64,000 nt of DNA, from assembly GCA_007570785.1 (NCBI GenBank), contig ML661885.1, forward strand, positions 32,909,942-32,973,941, read 5' to 3'. The DNA is from Antilocapra americana (taxonomy: Eukaryota > Chordata > Mammalia > Artiodactyla > Antilocapridae). Positions 34,101 through 45,875 of this stretch are shown one piece after another. The position numbers and the translations under genes were made by a program. Each line of letters begins with the position of its first letter. Within the stretch, counting starts at the first letter, position 1. The notes below the pieces were generated by a model that was not told the origin of the DNA, ran no database searches, and saw nothing but the letters and a program-made list of their open reading frames with translations.

Positions 34101-34113
34101 GGGGGGAGGGGGT
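34079..34113 (+). repeat. G-rich tract with quadruplex potential
   Basis: Five G runs of four to seven bases are separated by one to three bases (GGGGG-AT-GGGG-T-GGGGGGG-T-GGGGGG-A-GGGGG). It meets the usual sequence rule for an intramolecular G-quadruplex on the plus strand. Confidence 0.85.
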
Positions 34114-35199
34114 TGGAATCATACCTTAAGAACCAGGGCTTAGAGGAAGGAATTAAGACTACTGAATTAACAAGAAAACCCATCAAATTTCCCTGGGAAA
34201 TTCAGAAAGGCCTTTTCAAGCTCTATTTGCACTTACACATTAATTGACTATTTAGGAGTAAAAAGGCACTTGTGTGTATTAGCTATTAAGGCCAATATTG
34301 GGCCAAGAGATGAGTAAGCAGATAACTAATTATATACAAGCAGAAAGACTAATACAAATCAGGAAACCATTAAAGGCTATTCACAGACAACATAGAAACA
34401 TTGCTATCTGCACCTGTGAGAAACACTAGACACAAAATAATGAAGCCCATCAGAAAATTATCAGTTTGAGGGATAGGCTATTTTTTGAAACTATGGCTTC
34501 CTTGAGCTTCAAAAGCCAATAAAGGCAGCAAAACTAATTCTCACTTGGAAAGGGGTTTGTTTATTCTGCTTATCTGCAGCCAAAGCTAACAGTCTTAATG
34601 GTTTTAAAGACCTTAATATTTCACAGCATTGGGAAGGCCTTATTTGCAGATAGACATATCTATGTATAAATGAGCACATGTCTAAATGAAAGCATTTACT
34701 TAACTATTTCTAAACAATAAGTTTGAGGGCAGACAAAATGGTGAGCTGGTTATCTTTTTTTTTTCTCAGTTAAGATCCAAAGTAGAATTTTAAAAAAGAA
34801 GACAAGAGGAAGGCAGGAAGGATGGAAGGAGAAAAAAGAAGAGGATGGGCAAAACGAAATCTCATAACCATAATCTTCTTGATGCTATTTTGAGAAAAAT
34901 TCTGAGATATTTTTTATTTAAGCAACTTGAATGTATCAATAGATACCATGTTACTTTAACCTTTATATTCCCAGCTCATAAAACATGCCTTATATAGTAA
35001 GTATTTAATATAGGTTTGTGATGTGAATTAGTAAGATGAAAAAAGAAAAAGAATATCAAATAGAAGCTTAACTATATGAATAGAAAGTTGATTATGAAAC
35101 AATGTTTAATCTGAATTCCCTTGTTACTATTTTTATGGAGACTCTCAGCCTCTCCTTCCAAAACTCTTATCCTTTTACATGATTAAATTTATACATTAC
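34114..35199. other. Non-coding stretch, nothing recognised
   Basis: A purine-rich patch lies at 34790-34855. No gene or repeat assigned. Confidence 0.4.
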
Positions 35200-35370
35200 T
35201 GAATTATAAAGTACTTCTTTAATTTCATAGAATTCCCAAAATAGCCCCATGAAGCAAAAACCATTATTCCTCTCATACAGAAAATACAATATTATAAGCT
35301 CAGAAAGATTAAGTGATGCCATAAGTAATAGACCAGAACTCAACACAAGCTTCAATTCCAAGCCACCCTG
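35200..35370 (-). mobile_element. MIR SINE
   Basis: 'aaatagccccatgaagc', 'aagctcagaaagattaagtg' and 'ccagaactcaacacaagc' follow antisense MIR. Confidence 0.6.
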
Positions 35371-35429
35371 AGGATACAGTATCTCAAGTGAGTGTCAGTG
35401 GAGAATAACATTTAGCTGGTTGCAGTGTT

Positions 35430-35580
35430 TCAGTTGCACATAGTGGCTTAAAAAAACATGCACTGGTATCAGACTCCCAATGCCCACAAATTACTAGTTT
35501 CAGATCTGGGGCAAGTTATTTTAGCTTTCTGAATCTGTCTCTTCATCTGAAGAACTGAGTGATGATATTCTATCCCATGG
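35430..35580 (+). mobile_element. MIR SINE
   Basis: 'ggcaagttattttagctttc' and 'tgaatctgtctcttcatctg' follow the MIR core. An L1 begins at its right end. Confidence 0.6.
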
Positions 35581-35587
35581 ATTTGAT

Positions 35588-36198
35588 ATATACACAGAGG
35601 AAACCAGAATTGAAAGAGCCACGTGTACCCCAATGTTCATCGCCGCATTGTTTACAATAGCCAGGACATGGAAGCAACCTAGATGCCCATCAACTGACGA
35701 ATGGATAAGAAAGCTGTGGTACATATACACAACAGAATATTACTCAGCATTAAAAAAAAATTCATTTGAATCAGTTCTACTCAGGTGGACAGAACTGGAG
35801 CCTATTATCCAGAGTGAAGTAAGCCAGAAGGAAAAACAACAATACAGTATACTAACGCATATTTATGGAATTTAGAAAGATGGTAACGAGAACCCTGCAT
35901 GTGAGACAGCAAAAGGAACGCAGATGCATAGAACAGACTCGTGGACTCTGTGGAAGAGGGCAAGGGTGGGATGATATGGGAGAATGGCATTGAAACATGT
36001 TAATTATCATATGTGAAATCAATGGCCAGCCCAGGGTTGATGCTCAGGGCTGGTGCACCGAGATGACCCAGGGGGAGGGAATCGGGAGGGAGGAGGGAGA
36101 GGGGTTCTGGAGGGGGAGCATATGCAAATCCATGGCGGTTTCATGTCAATGTATGGCAAAAGCAACACAATAAAGTAAAGAAAATTTAAAAAAAAAAT
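35588..36198 (+). mobile_element. L1 LINE 3' end (young ruminant type)
   Basis: 5'-truncated L1 covering the last ~95 codons of ORF2 (open at 35633-35875: [34 protein letters not shown]), the full 3'-UTR ('cagcccagggttgatgctc', 'gagggaggagggagaggg') and a poly(A) tail. It is close in sequence to the copies at 43797 and 53642. No clear target duplication was found. Confidence 0.95.
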
Positions 36199-36599
36199 CA
36201 AAGGAGATGATGAATTTAGCACACTTAGCATTTGCCCCCTCAGTCATAACCCACTGCCATATTTCATCTCCAATACAAAAGAATCTATGTAATAGTAGGT
36301 ATTGTTTATTTGAAGTTCTAAAGATGTCCAAACCATTTATGGCACTACCAGTCCTTTCTGATTTTCAGAACCTCTTGCTGGTTTGTAAACTTTTACCCCA
36401 TAAAAGTTGAATTCTCTGATTACTCAAAATTTGGATAGATTACGTGTTAAGATATATGGGAAGTCTTGGGTCTGGGTAAGTAGAATTTGATGACAGAACA
36501 TAAAAGAAAGCTTTTTAGTTAAAGAATTCACTAGGAAGATTTTTGAAATTTCAGTTCTATATTTGCAAAATTCAGGAGGCAATATAGGTCTGTATGAAT
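36199..36599. other. Non-coding stretch, nothing recognised
   Basis: No gene or confident repeat. Confidence 0.4.
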
Positions 36600-37645
36600 A
36601 AAAATAAAGAGTGCTTGAGTGCTTATTTTGAGATTGGTACCATTGTAAATATGATGATACCACTCTAATGGCAGAAAGCAAAGAGGAACTAAAGAACCTC
36701 TTCATGAGGGTGAAGGAGGAGAGCAAAAAAAGCCAGCTTAAAGCTTAATATTAAAAAAAAACCTTAATATCATGGCATTGGGTTCCATCACTTCATGGCA
36801 AACAGAAGGGGAAAAGGTGGAAGCAGTGACAGATTTCCTCTTCTCAGGCTCTAAAATCACTGTGGATGGTGACTGCAGCCATGAAATTTCAAGGTGATTG
36901 CTTCTTAGCAGGAAAGCTATGACAAACCTAGATAGTGTGTTAAAAAGCAAAGATATCACTTTGCTGACAAAGGTCTATATAGTCATGTTTGGTCTTTACA
37001 GTAGTCATGTACGGTTGTGAGAGCTGGACCATGAAGGCAAAGTGCTGAAGAATTGATGCCTTTAAACTGTAGTGCTAGAGAAGACTCTTGAGAGTCCCTT
37101 GGAAAACAAGGAGATCAAACCAGTCAAACCTAAAGGAAATCAACCCTGAATATTCACTGGGAGGACTGTTGCTAAAGCTGAAGCTCCAGTACTTTGGCCA
37201 CCTGATGTAAACAGCTGACTCACTGGAAAATACCCTGATGCTGGGAAAGATTTAAGGCAGAAAGAGAAGAGGTCAACAGACGATGAGATGGTTGGATGGC
37301 ATCATTGATTCAAAGGACATGAACTTACGCAAACTCTAAGAGATGGTGAGGGACAGGGAAGCGGGACATGCTGCATTCCATGGGGTCATGAAGAGAGTTG
37401 GACACGACTTGGCAGCTGAACGACAATGAACAATTGTAAATGCTTTACCTATATTAGCTTAGTTCAACCTGACACCAACATACCTGAGGTAGGTTTTATT
37501 ATCACCATCCTCATTATATACAGATGAGAGAACAGGTACTGAGAGGTTAAATAACTTGACCAAGTTAACCCAGCTAGAAGTATCAGAGATGATTTGAATC
37601 TAGAGTCCATGCCCAGACCCACTGCACTGTACTGCCTCTTTCCAG
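36600..37645 (-). mobile_element. MIR SINE split by BovB
   Basis: Left piece 36600-36650 ('gcttgagtgcttattttgag') and right piece 37433-37645 ('tttattatcaccatcctcat', 'gaggttaaataacttgacc', 'cactgcactgtactgcct') join into one antisense MIR. Confidence 0.72.
36651..37432 (+). mobile_element. BovB LINE 3' fragment
   Basis: It starts just after the YADD region ('gatgataccactctaatggc') and ends 'gacacgacttggcagctgaa'. The exact duplication 'attgtaaat' lies at 36642-36650 and 37433-37441. Frames are broken. Confidence 0.95.
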
Positions 37646-37794
37646 AGTGTCCAATCACTAATCAATCACACACTCACAAGGAGTTTACAGAATAACACAG
37701 ATCACCCCGCACTCCTATCGGTTCATAGAGATGTCTGTAGCAGCTGCTATAGATACCCTGCTCCATACTTCTTTGGCTCCCAGTTCACTACCAC

Positions 37795-37940
37795 TAGGGC
37801 TTCTCAGGTGGCTCAGTGGTAAAGAATATGCTTGTCAATGCCGAGCCACAGGAGACTTAGGATTGACACCTGGGTTGGGAAGATCTCCAGGAGGAGGAAA
37901 CGGTAACCCACTCCAGTATTTCTGCTGGGATAATCCCTTT
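37795..37940 (+). mobile_element. Bov-tA SINE, 3'-truncated
   Basis: 'agggcttctcaggtggctca' head, 'gggttgggaagatctccagg', and 'cccactccagtatttctgc'. The BovB-like 3' end is missing after 'gataatccc', which is unusual because retroposed SINEs normally keep the 3' end. Confidence 0.88.
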
Positions 37941-38322
37941 GGTGGTGTGATTTTCACTAATAGCAACAGTAAAATTCATGACAAATAGACAACTTCTCAC
38001 CTGGGTTTCTCTTGACCCTTCCTGAAGGCTTTTTCAGGGACTTGCAGGAAAGCAGGACCTGCAAAAGACAGGAACAACTTAGTACAGGAGAATTAAAGAC
38101 CCTAGGAATAAACTTAAACTAATACAAAATAGAAATTAATAAATAAATGCCCAGCCTCCCCATCACATTCACTTTCTCAAAGGGCCCCTAGTGGAACTTA
38201 GTCCAGTTGGCCCCCGGCACTAACTTGTTCATTAAAACACCTAGTATTAGCTCTCTGCACTTCCTTGCCTCACTTTCCATACTTCCCCACTTACGTTTTC
38301 TGGTATCATCTTTTAAATAGAC

Positions 38323-38540
38323 TGGGCTTCCCAAGTGGCACTAGTGGTAAGAAACCTGCCTGCCAATGCAGGAGACATAAGAGATGAGGGTTGGATCTCT
38401 GGGTTGAGAGGATCCCCTGGAAGAGGGCTTAACAATCTACTCCAGTATTCTTGCTTGGATAATCCCATGGACAGAGGAACCTGTCAGGTTACAGTCCCTA
38501 GGGTCCCTCAGAGTCAGACATGACCGAAACGACTTAGCAT
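38323..38540 (+). mobile_element. Bov-tA SINE
   Basis: Head 'gggcttcccaagtggcacta', middle 'cctgcctgccaatgcaggag', end 'gtcagacatgaccgaaacga'. Confidence 0.93.
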
Positions 38541-39029
38541 TCATGCACCCGTGGCCTTTTCTCAAGTTCTGCTTTGGAGAAACTTATCAATATTAATGAG
38601 CTGGGCATTTGCAGTTTCCTGCTGTCTCCAATTTCACAATCCCCTTGACACCAGCTCCATCTCCATCAGCTTGCCAAGGATCAGGCTCCACAGGAGGAGC
38701 ACAGTAGAATGAGGAAGGGCTTCAGAAGACTTTGATTCTTTGGAATCTTCAAACTGAAACAAAACACTTCCTCTTATTGATGTTGACTATGCTCACAATA
38801 TTGCTTCAAAGTGTTATGATGCTAGCAAGTTTCTTTCTCTCTTCTCTTACTAAGGATTTTCTATCAAGAAGGAAGAGTATGGGTAAATAGGGGTAAGAAT
38901 GGAAGAAAACACCATAGCATCAGACAAGGATTCCAAAGAGTTACTAGTGTATCTAACAAGATTGTCATGAACGTGCTGCATGTGTCATTAGGAAGCTGAA
39001 TGATCCTACTGAGTGATATCCTTCTGAGA
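38541..39029. other. Non-coding stretch, nothing recognised
   Basis: No gene or confident repeat. Confidence 0.4.
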
Positions 39030-39245
39030 TATGGGATTCAGTGGAAAGAGTATGCACAAATCTTGATACATACATACCTGAGTTTGAACTTCAGGGTATG
39101 ACATTAAGCAAATTAACATCCTAAAGCCCAATTTTTCATACATATACAATGGTGTGGAAATATTTACCTCTCAAAACTGTTGAAGATTTAAATGAAATAA
39201 CCGATATGAAATTTGCTGGCCAATGTTTAACAAATATTAGTTTCC
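39030..39245 (+). mobile_element. MIR SINE
   Basis: 'ttcagtggaaagagtatgca', 'cctgagtttgaacttcaggg' and 'gtttaacaaatattag' follow MIR from its tRNA-like part to its end. Confidence 0.7.
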
Positions 39246-40324
39246 TTTCCTTATCTACCCATGGCCCACCCCAACCTGCTATCCCACGGAGAAAATACCA
39301 TGGGAAATTTTCTTTATGATCTAAAATCTTATATATGTTAGGGATCTCTGCTGCTCTATTGCATTAACATCCTGGAAATTCCAAATTTTTATAGTTAAAA
39401 AAATGAATTCTGTGAGCATTTCTTTTGTGGGCATTATGCACCAGATTCTTCAGGTTAATTAAGGAAAAGTAAAGCAGTTAGGGAAAGTTAGGACAGATGA
39501 AAATAAACATCGGATGCTGAAACTACAATGTGTCCACTAACACAATTGAATAATAGCTTCTATTATGTGCCACTGAAATAGCAAGGGAATAGATAAACCT
39601 CCCTATCCCTATGACAAATGGACTGGTTTTCAACAAACTTTTTTTTAAAAATTATTTAAAGAAGCAGCAGCAGCAGAGGGCAGACACTTTTTATCTCTGT
39701 ATCCAGCATAGACTCTTCTACCTTTCACATTTCTCCCATGGAGTCATGTGGTCCTTAATAAAGGTGTGACATTTAGAGGATCAGCAAAAATAAGGTTTGA
39801 ACATAAGTGCACTTCATAATGTTTTGACTAATTTAGTAGAATAATCTAGCTTTAAATTAGAGGAGCATGTGCATGTAGGGGAATAAGTGCTCTTTCGGAA
39901 CCTGAAACTGCCTTTAATTCTTTGAACTTCAGCTTTCTCAGGGCAGGACCTACATTTCAGATCTTTATCACCCATAAAGTTACCCATTCCACAAAGACAG
40001 AGAAAAAGCATAGGAAGCTGTGCTTATCCAACATCCAGCATGCACCACAACTTAATGCTTACATTGTGGTGGACCACTCACTTCTTTAGTGATGAAGTTG
40101 TGGAGAGTGGGCAGGTCTCAGCGCTCATGCTGAGTCACATGATCAATGTAACATCTGTACATGCATGTGGGATTCAGAGAAGAGTGGAACATTCATGAAG
40201 TCGATACTCCCAGACCTCCAACCTTCAATAACTGCTTGTTTTTTTTAACTACTGTGCTTAGTTTTGGATGTTTTTTTATTATTACTCAGAGTTCCTGTTT
40301 CTGTTTCTAGTTTTTATTCCTGGG
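39246..40324. other. Non-coding stretch, nothing recognised
   Basis: A minus-strand frame of 65 codons (40011-39814) has no domain. A CAG run of four units lies near 39665. Confidence 0.4.
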
Positions 40325-40470
40325 AAGCAGTGTTTTATAGAGGTAGCAACATTTGTTAAATAGAACTATAACTTCTGGATTTGAACACTTTCTCTGCACT
40401 TAATAACTGTATAAGCTCTCTATGCCTCAATTTCTTCACCTACAGAACTAGAACTGATAACAAACATATA
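40325..40470 (+). mobile_element. MIR SINE
   Basis: 'gtgttttatagaggtagca', 'cttctggatttgaacacttt' and 'gcctcaatttcttcaccta' follow the MIR. Confidence 0.65.
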
Positions 40471-42239
40471 ACAATTTTCTTTCTTAGAAATGAGCACTTA
40501 AAGGGAGATAATGGTTTACCATGTTCTCTGATGTGACTCTTGGCTGCCCATGGCATTATTATCTTTATAAATCCTGGAAAATGGTGCCAACAATTATGAT
40601 TCATTATCATGGCTTACATTTTGCTGCCTGGGTGAAACTGGATGGTTACTAAAACTTCTCTGTTGTGTCTGTTTTGTGACATTAATCCATCTAAAAATCA
40701 AACCACTGCACAAAGTCAGGGAACTATTCTTTCCCATTTCAGCAAAAAATAGCAAATGTCACTCCTCTCAGAGCTGAAAAGGTGAGTGGCATTTCAATTA
40801 CCATGGCACTTTCTAGGCTGTTTCAGTGAGTGTGTAGTATTTTCAGTGTTTTTGTAGCCTATAGGGATAGACTTCATGGTAGTGAAAAGATTTACTGAGC
40901 AGCTTCAAACAGAAGCAAACCTTTATAGTACTCCAACCAGCACTGACAGCCAGTGACAGAACTACCATGGTAGAGCACAACAGCTATAACACGTTCAAGC
41001 TGGGACAGAAGAGCTTTCATGATTCCATCCTTTGCTTCCTTAGGTCACAGATGATGAAACTAAGGAACAAAGAGCTCAAGCTGTAATGAAATCTATTTCC
41101 CATTAACAAAGCTAATTTCAAAATCACAACCAAGCAAACATCTACAAAGGGAATTATGTCCATAAGAATATATAAAATCTAGCAACTGGTCTAGATCTCC
41201 AGTGAAAAAGCCTTTTCACCTATTATCACTGCTCAAAGGATTCAAACAATGAAATGCATCCTACATTTTATAAACAATATGTGACTTACTTTCAAACTAT
41301 AGACTCTACAATTGATGAAAGGTTCATGGAGTGTATTGAGGACAGCAGGCACATGAGGGAGAGTGGAGTGTGTGTCTGGATCATTCACTACCATTAATTC
41401 TGGAAGCTCAAGTATAGAGGACAGAAGCTTGTCGCTTGATGCAGGCTTCTCTTCAGCCTTTTTCGAGGCAGTAAAAACAGGAATGCAGGTGGCATCCCTT
41501 TCATTTTACTACAAATCTTGGCATCATGACACATACAATGATGTGCTCACGGTCTCTCCCGGGAACATGACTGTGTAGTTCATTCATAAGAGTCTCCTTA
41601 TTGCTAAGACTCTCTCCTGCCCCTCTATACTAATAGTGCTCCCAATACAAGAGCTGGGAGAATCTAAGTGTGAAAGACTTTAGAAATCAGCAGTGAAACT
41701 TTCCTTGTAATTAAGAGAGTCCTGAGGCTGAATTATCAAGTAAGTAAACTTTTTCTTTTACACCTTTTCATTTCCTCGCTGAGAATCTGGTTTCCCATCT
41801 CCTCTTTCTCCCTCCCTCCAGGGCTCTTTGCATCCATGATCAAGAGGTTCAGGCTCTTTTTGTTAGATCATATGTAAGAAAATTAAATTCCTCCTTAATT
41901 ATAATGCCCCTCAGGATCCCTACTTTTAAAATAACGACTCTCTATAAAACCAAGAGGTCATCAAAAGTCAACCAGTTGAATTTTAGGTGATCTAACACTA
42001 AACAAATAGCAGGTACATTTCAGACAGTGTGGGGGCAAAGGGGGGTTTCTTACATTCCCAAATCAAAATCACATGTGAAAGCAGCTGCTTCTATGTTAAC
42101 TTCCCCATTTGCAGGATTTACTTTAAAACAAAAAGGACCTCGGTAATATTACAACTGACTCCATCAGAATACGGAAGATAAGCCATAAGACTTGGTGACA
42201 TTTATGCTCTGAATTGTTAAGCTTCAGACTAAAGACAGA
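40471..42239. other. Non-coding stretch, nothing recognised
   Basis: One frame of 71 codons (41363-41578) lacks any recognisable domain or splice context, and I do not call it a gene. Confidence 0.4.
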
Positions 42240-42475
42240 AGAAAGTAAATGTCGCCTTCATCTGCTCCTTCCTATCTCAAGTCCTTCGCACATGCCTTCT
42301 TTTGCCTGAAGTGCTCTTCTAAATGTTCCCCATCAGTCCCTACATTTGCCTCACTGATTGCTACTTTTCCATCAGTGCTCAGGTGATATTGATTCGGGAA
42401 ACAGTTCTCAGGCGCCCAGAATAGATCATCACCTCATTCCACTCTAAATCTCTCTGTTCTATCACTCTATATAAA
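42240..42475 (+). mobile_element. L2 LINE 3' fragment
   Basis: 'ccttcgcacatgccttcttt', 'gcctgaagtgctcttctaaa' and 'cagtgctcaggtgatattg' follow L2 3' sequence, diverged. Confidence 0.6.
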
Positions 42476-42529
42476 TACATATAGTCAGATGAAGTTGACC
42501 AATTCCAGCTATCTTTATTTACAATAGTC

Positions 42530-42760
42530 AACTGAGGGTTCACTGTTACATACCAAGTCTCAGTATTACAGAGGAGCTTTCCTTCTTGCTAGGGTCTCTG
42601 TGTAAAGTGCTGACAGACTAGTTGCTACTAAAGTTCTGTTCTGCATTTTCCACAAAAATCTTCATAATTACGCAACTCATTTATCATCATGAGCTATGTG
42701 AATGATACTAAGACTTTGGCACCTAATATACTAGCATTCAACTGTTAGGTAAATTTGTTA
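42530..42760 (+). mobile_element. Unnamed old interspersed repeat, copy 1
   Basis: 'gttcactgttacataccaag' through 'gctactaaagttctgttctg' aligns by eye at roughly 70 percent with 55795-55905 over ~110 bp, same strand. Weaker similarity continues downstream ('gactttggcacct'). The family is not recognised. Confidence 0.45.
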
Positions 42761-43134
42761 CCTCCTCCTTCTTTTTTACAAGAATTTTTATAATTGGACT
42801 TTCTAGCACATTATTTTTGCATCTCTGGACCTATTCTTTCTCCTTTCCTCTTGCCTTCTTATCTTTACAAATTGCATTCCTATTCCCTTTTTATCTCTGG
42901 CCACTATTAGTGAATTTTATCCAGAAAATATTCTTAAAAGCAAACTAAGATGATGTCAAATGCCCTTGGTATATAGTCAGGGGTATGGAAATAAAGGGAA
43001 ATAGGGGGAAATATTGATTTGGGTTTAGTAAAACTGTGAAAAGACTTTAGTTTGGGCTTAAGCATTACAGAAGAAGAGAGGGAAAGAATAGATAGCAGTA
43101 TTGCAATATGTTGGGCAGAAATTGTTATATAAGT
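42761..43134. other. Non-coding stretch, nothing recognised
   Basis: No gene or confident repeat. Confidence 0.4.
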
Positions 43135-43143
43135 AATACCTAC

Positions 43144-43357
43144 TTGCTCAGTCACTCAGTCATGGCCAACTCTTTGTGATCCTGTGAACAAGAAGCCTAC
43201 CAGGCTCCTCTGCCCATGGGATTTTCCTGGCAAAAAAATGGAGTGGGTGGTCATTTCCTCCTCTAGGGGATCTTCTCCACCCAGGGATCGAAACTGTGTC
43301 TCCTGTGCCTCGAGCATTTCAGGCAGATCTTTTACTGTTGAACCACTAGTGAAGCCC
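43144..43357 (-). mobile_element. Bov-tA SINE
   Basis: Antisense copy from 'cagtcactcagtcatggcca' to 'ccactagtgaagccc'. The duplication is 'aatacctac' (43135-43143) and 'aatacctat' (43358-43366). Confidence 0.95.
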
Positions 43358-43366
43358 AATACCTAT

Positions 43367-43784
43367 TTAAAATATTTTAAAATTATTTTTTAAAACTAAC
43401 AGTCTGTAACTTTGTATAATTGCTTATTTAGTTTCCTTTATAAAAAAAAGGAATTCATTTCAAATCATTTGCATGAGAAAGAAATACTAAAATGCAAATA
43501 AACCTTACCAAAAATTAGTTTGCCCCAGTCTTCTCATAAATTATTTAATGTGTAACAGGTTCCCAAATGCTCAGTGTACAGTATGACAAGGAAGTTGGTA
43601 CTTTTACTACCACATTGGAAGGGGAAGTAAACAGGCTAAATACGATGAGGCAATTTCCTTGCAGATACCTCTGAGGGGTTTGAATTTGGGTAGTCTGCTC
43701 CACAGTATGTAGTCATCATTGTGACATCATACTGTCCCATTCGATGTAAGGTCTGAAACTCTGAAGGATAGTCTTGCCAAGTAT
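43367..43784. other. Non-coding stretch, nothing recognised
   Basis: No gene or confident repeat. Confidence 0.4.
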
Positions 43785-43796
43785 AGAAGTCAATGA

Positions 43797-45863
43797 AGAA
43801 GAAGTAAAACTCTCACTGTTTGCAGATGACATGATCCTCTACACACAAAACCCTAAAGACTCTACCAGAAAATTACTAGAGTGAATATAGTAAAGTTTCA
43901 GGATACAAAATCAACAAACAGAAATCCCTGGCATTCCTATACACTAACAATGAGAAAACAGAAAGAGAAATTAAGGAATCAATTCCATTCACCATCGAAA
44001 CAAAAAGAATGAAATACTTAGGAGTATTTATACCTAAAGAAACAAAACACTTATATATAGAAAACTATAAAACACTGATGAAAGAAATCAAAGAGGACAC
44101 AAATAGATGGAGAAATATACCGTGTTCTTGGATTGGAAGAATCAATATAGTGAAAATGAGTATACTACCCAGAGCCATCTATAGATTCAATGCAATTCCT
44201 ATCAAGCTACCAGAGGTCTTTTTCAGAGAATTAGAACAAATAATTTCACAATTTGTATGGAAATACAAAAAACCTCATATAGCCAAAGCAATCTTGAGAA
44301 AGAAGAATGGAACTGGAGGAATCAACCTACCTGACTTTAGGCTATACTACAAAGCCACAGTCATCAAGACAGTATGGTACTGGCACAAAGACAGAAATAT
44401 AGATCAATGGAACAAAATAGAAAGCCCAGAGATAAATCCATGCACATATGGACACCTTATCTTTGACAAAGGAGGCAAGAATATACAATGGAGAAAAGAC
44501 AATCTCTTTAACAAGTGGTGCTGGGAAAACTGGACAGCCACTTGTAAAAGAATAAAACTAGAACACTTTCTATCACCATACACAAAAATAAACTCTAAAT
44601 GGATCAAAGATCTAATCATAAGACCAGAAACTATAAAACTCCTAGAGGATAACATAGGCAAAACACTCTCTGACATAAACCAAAGCAGGATCCTCTATGA
44701 CCCACCTCCCATAATATCGGAAATAAAAGCACAAATAAACAAATGGGACCTAATTAAAATTAAAAGCTTCTGCACAACAAAGGAAACTATAAGCAAGGTG
44801 AAAAGACAGCCTTCAGAATGGGAGAAAATAATAGCCAACGAAGCAATGGACAAACAATTAATCTCAAAAATATACAAGCAACTCCTGCAGCTCCATTCTA
44901 GAAAAATAAAAGACCTAATCAAAAAGTGGGCCAAAGAACTTAACAGACATTTCTCCAAAGAAGACATAAAAATAGCTAACAAACACATGAAAAGATGCTC
45001 AACATCACTCATTATCAGAGAAATGCAAATCAAAACCACAATGAGGTACCACTTTACACCAGTCAGAATGGCTGCCATCCAAAAGTCTACAAGCAATAAA
45101 TGCTGGAGAGGATGTGGAGAAAAGGGAACCCTCTTACACTGTTGGTGGGAATGCAAACTAGTATGGCCACTATGGAGAACAGTGTGGAGATTCCTTAAAA
45201 AACTGGAAATAGTCCTGCCATATGACCCAGCAATCCCACTGCTGGGCATACACACCAAGAAAACCAGAATTGAAAGAGACACATGTACTCCAGTGTTCAT
45301 CGCCGCATTGATTACAATAGCCAGGACATGGAAGCAACCTAGATGCCCATCAACTGACAAATGGATAAGAAAGCTGTGGTACATATACACAATGGAATAT
45401 TACTCAGCATTAAAAAAAAATTCATTAGAATCAATTCTACTCAGGTGGATGGAACTGGAGCCTATTATCCAGAGTGAAGTAAGCCAGAAGGAAAAACAAC
45501 AATACAGTATACTAACACATATATATGAAATTTAGAAAGATGGTAACGAGAACCCTGCATGCGAGACAGCAAAAGAAACGCAGGTGTATAGAACAGTCTC
45601 GTGGACTCTGTAGAAGAGAGCAAGGGAGGGATGTTATGGGAGAATGGCATTGAAACATGTTAATTATCATATGTGAAATCAATCGCCAGCCCAGGGTTGA
45701 TGCTCGTGGCTGGTGCACCGAGAGGACCCAGGGGGAAGGAATCGGGAGGGAGGAGGGAGGGGGGTTCTGGAGGGGGGACATATGTATACCCATGGCGGAT
45801 TCATGTCAATGTACTGCAAAACCAACATAATAAAGTAAAGAAAATTAAAAAAAAAAAAAAAGA
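43797..45863 (+). mobile_element. L1 LINE, 5'-truncated, young
   Basis: About 2.07 kb: the C-terminal half of ORF2 (from just before the FADD motif), the complete 3'-UTR and a poly(A) tail (45847-45861). The duplication 'agaagtcaatga' (43785-43796) and 'agaagccaatga' (45864-45875) differs at one base. There is no 5' inversion. It has the longest open frame in the window and near identity in its 3'-UTR to other L1 ends here, so it is among the youngest elements. Without a promoter, ORF1 or endonuclease it cannot move. Confidence 0.96.
43801..45535 (+). pseudogene. L1 ORF2 C-terminal fragment (reverse transcriptase to zinc knuckle)
   Basis: ORF2p is the L1 endonuclease/reverse transcriptase. 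The frame from 43801 reads [13 protein letters not shown], the RT catalytic motif, then stops at 43879. Relative to the sibling L1 at about 11866, 8 bp ('ctaatcag') are missing there, which shifts the frame. The correct frame resumes and stays open from 44009 to 45535 (508 codons). It covers the RT C-terminal part ([20 protein letters not shown]..., [17 protein letters not shown]) and the C-terminal domain with the CX3CX7HX4C knuckle at residues 365-382, ending ILTHIYEI. It is a 5'-truncated relic with no own promoter, and a product would lack the endonuclease. Confidence 0.93.
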
Positions 45864-45875
45864 AGAAGCCAATGA

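Noticed and set aside
41363..41578. 71-codon open frame with a methionine start
   Set aside because: No domain, no splice context, and a length expected by chance in 64 kb.
44695..45390. 231-codon minus-strand open frame opposite L1 ORF2
   Set aside because: It is an antisense shadow of the L1 ORF2 zinc-knuckle region. The same shadow occurs at 10928-11512 opposite the other L1.
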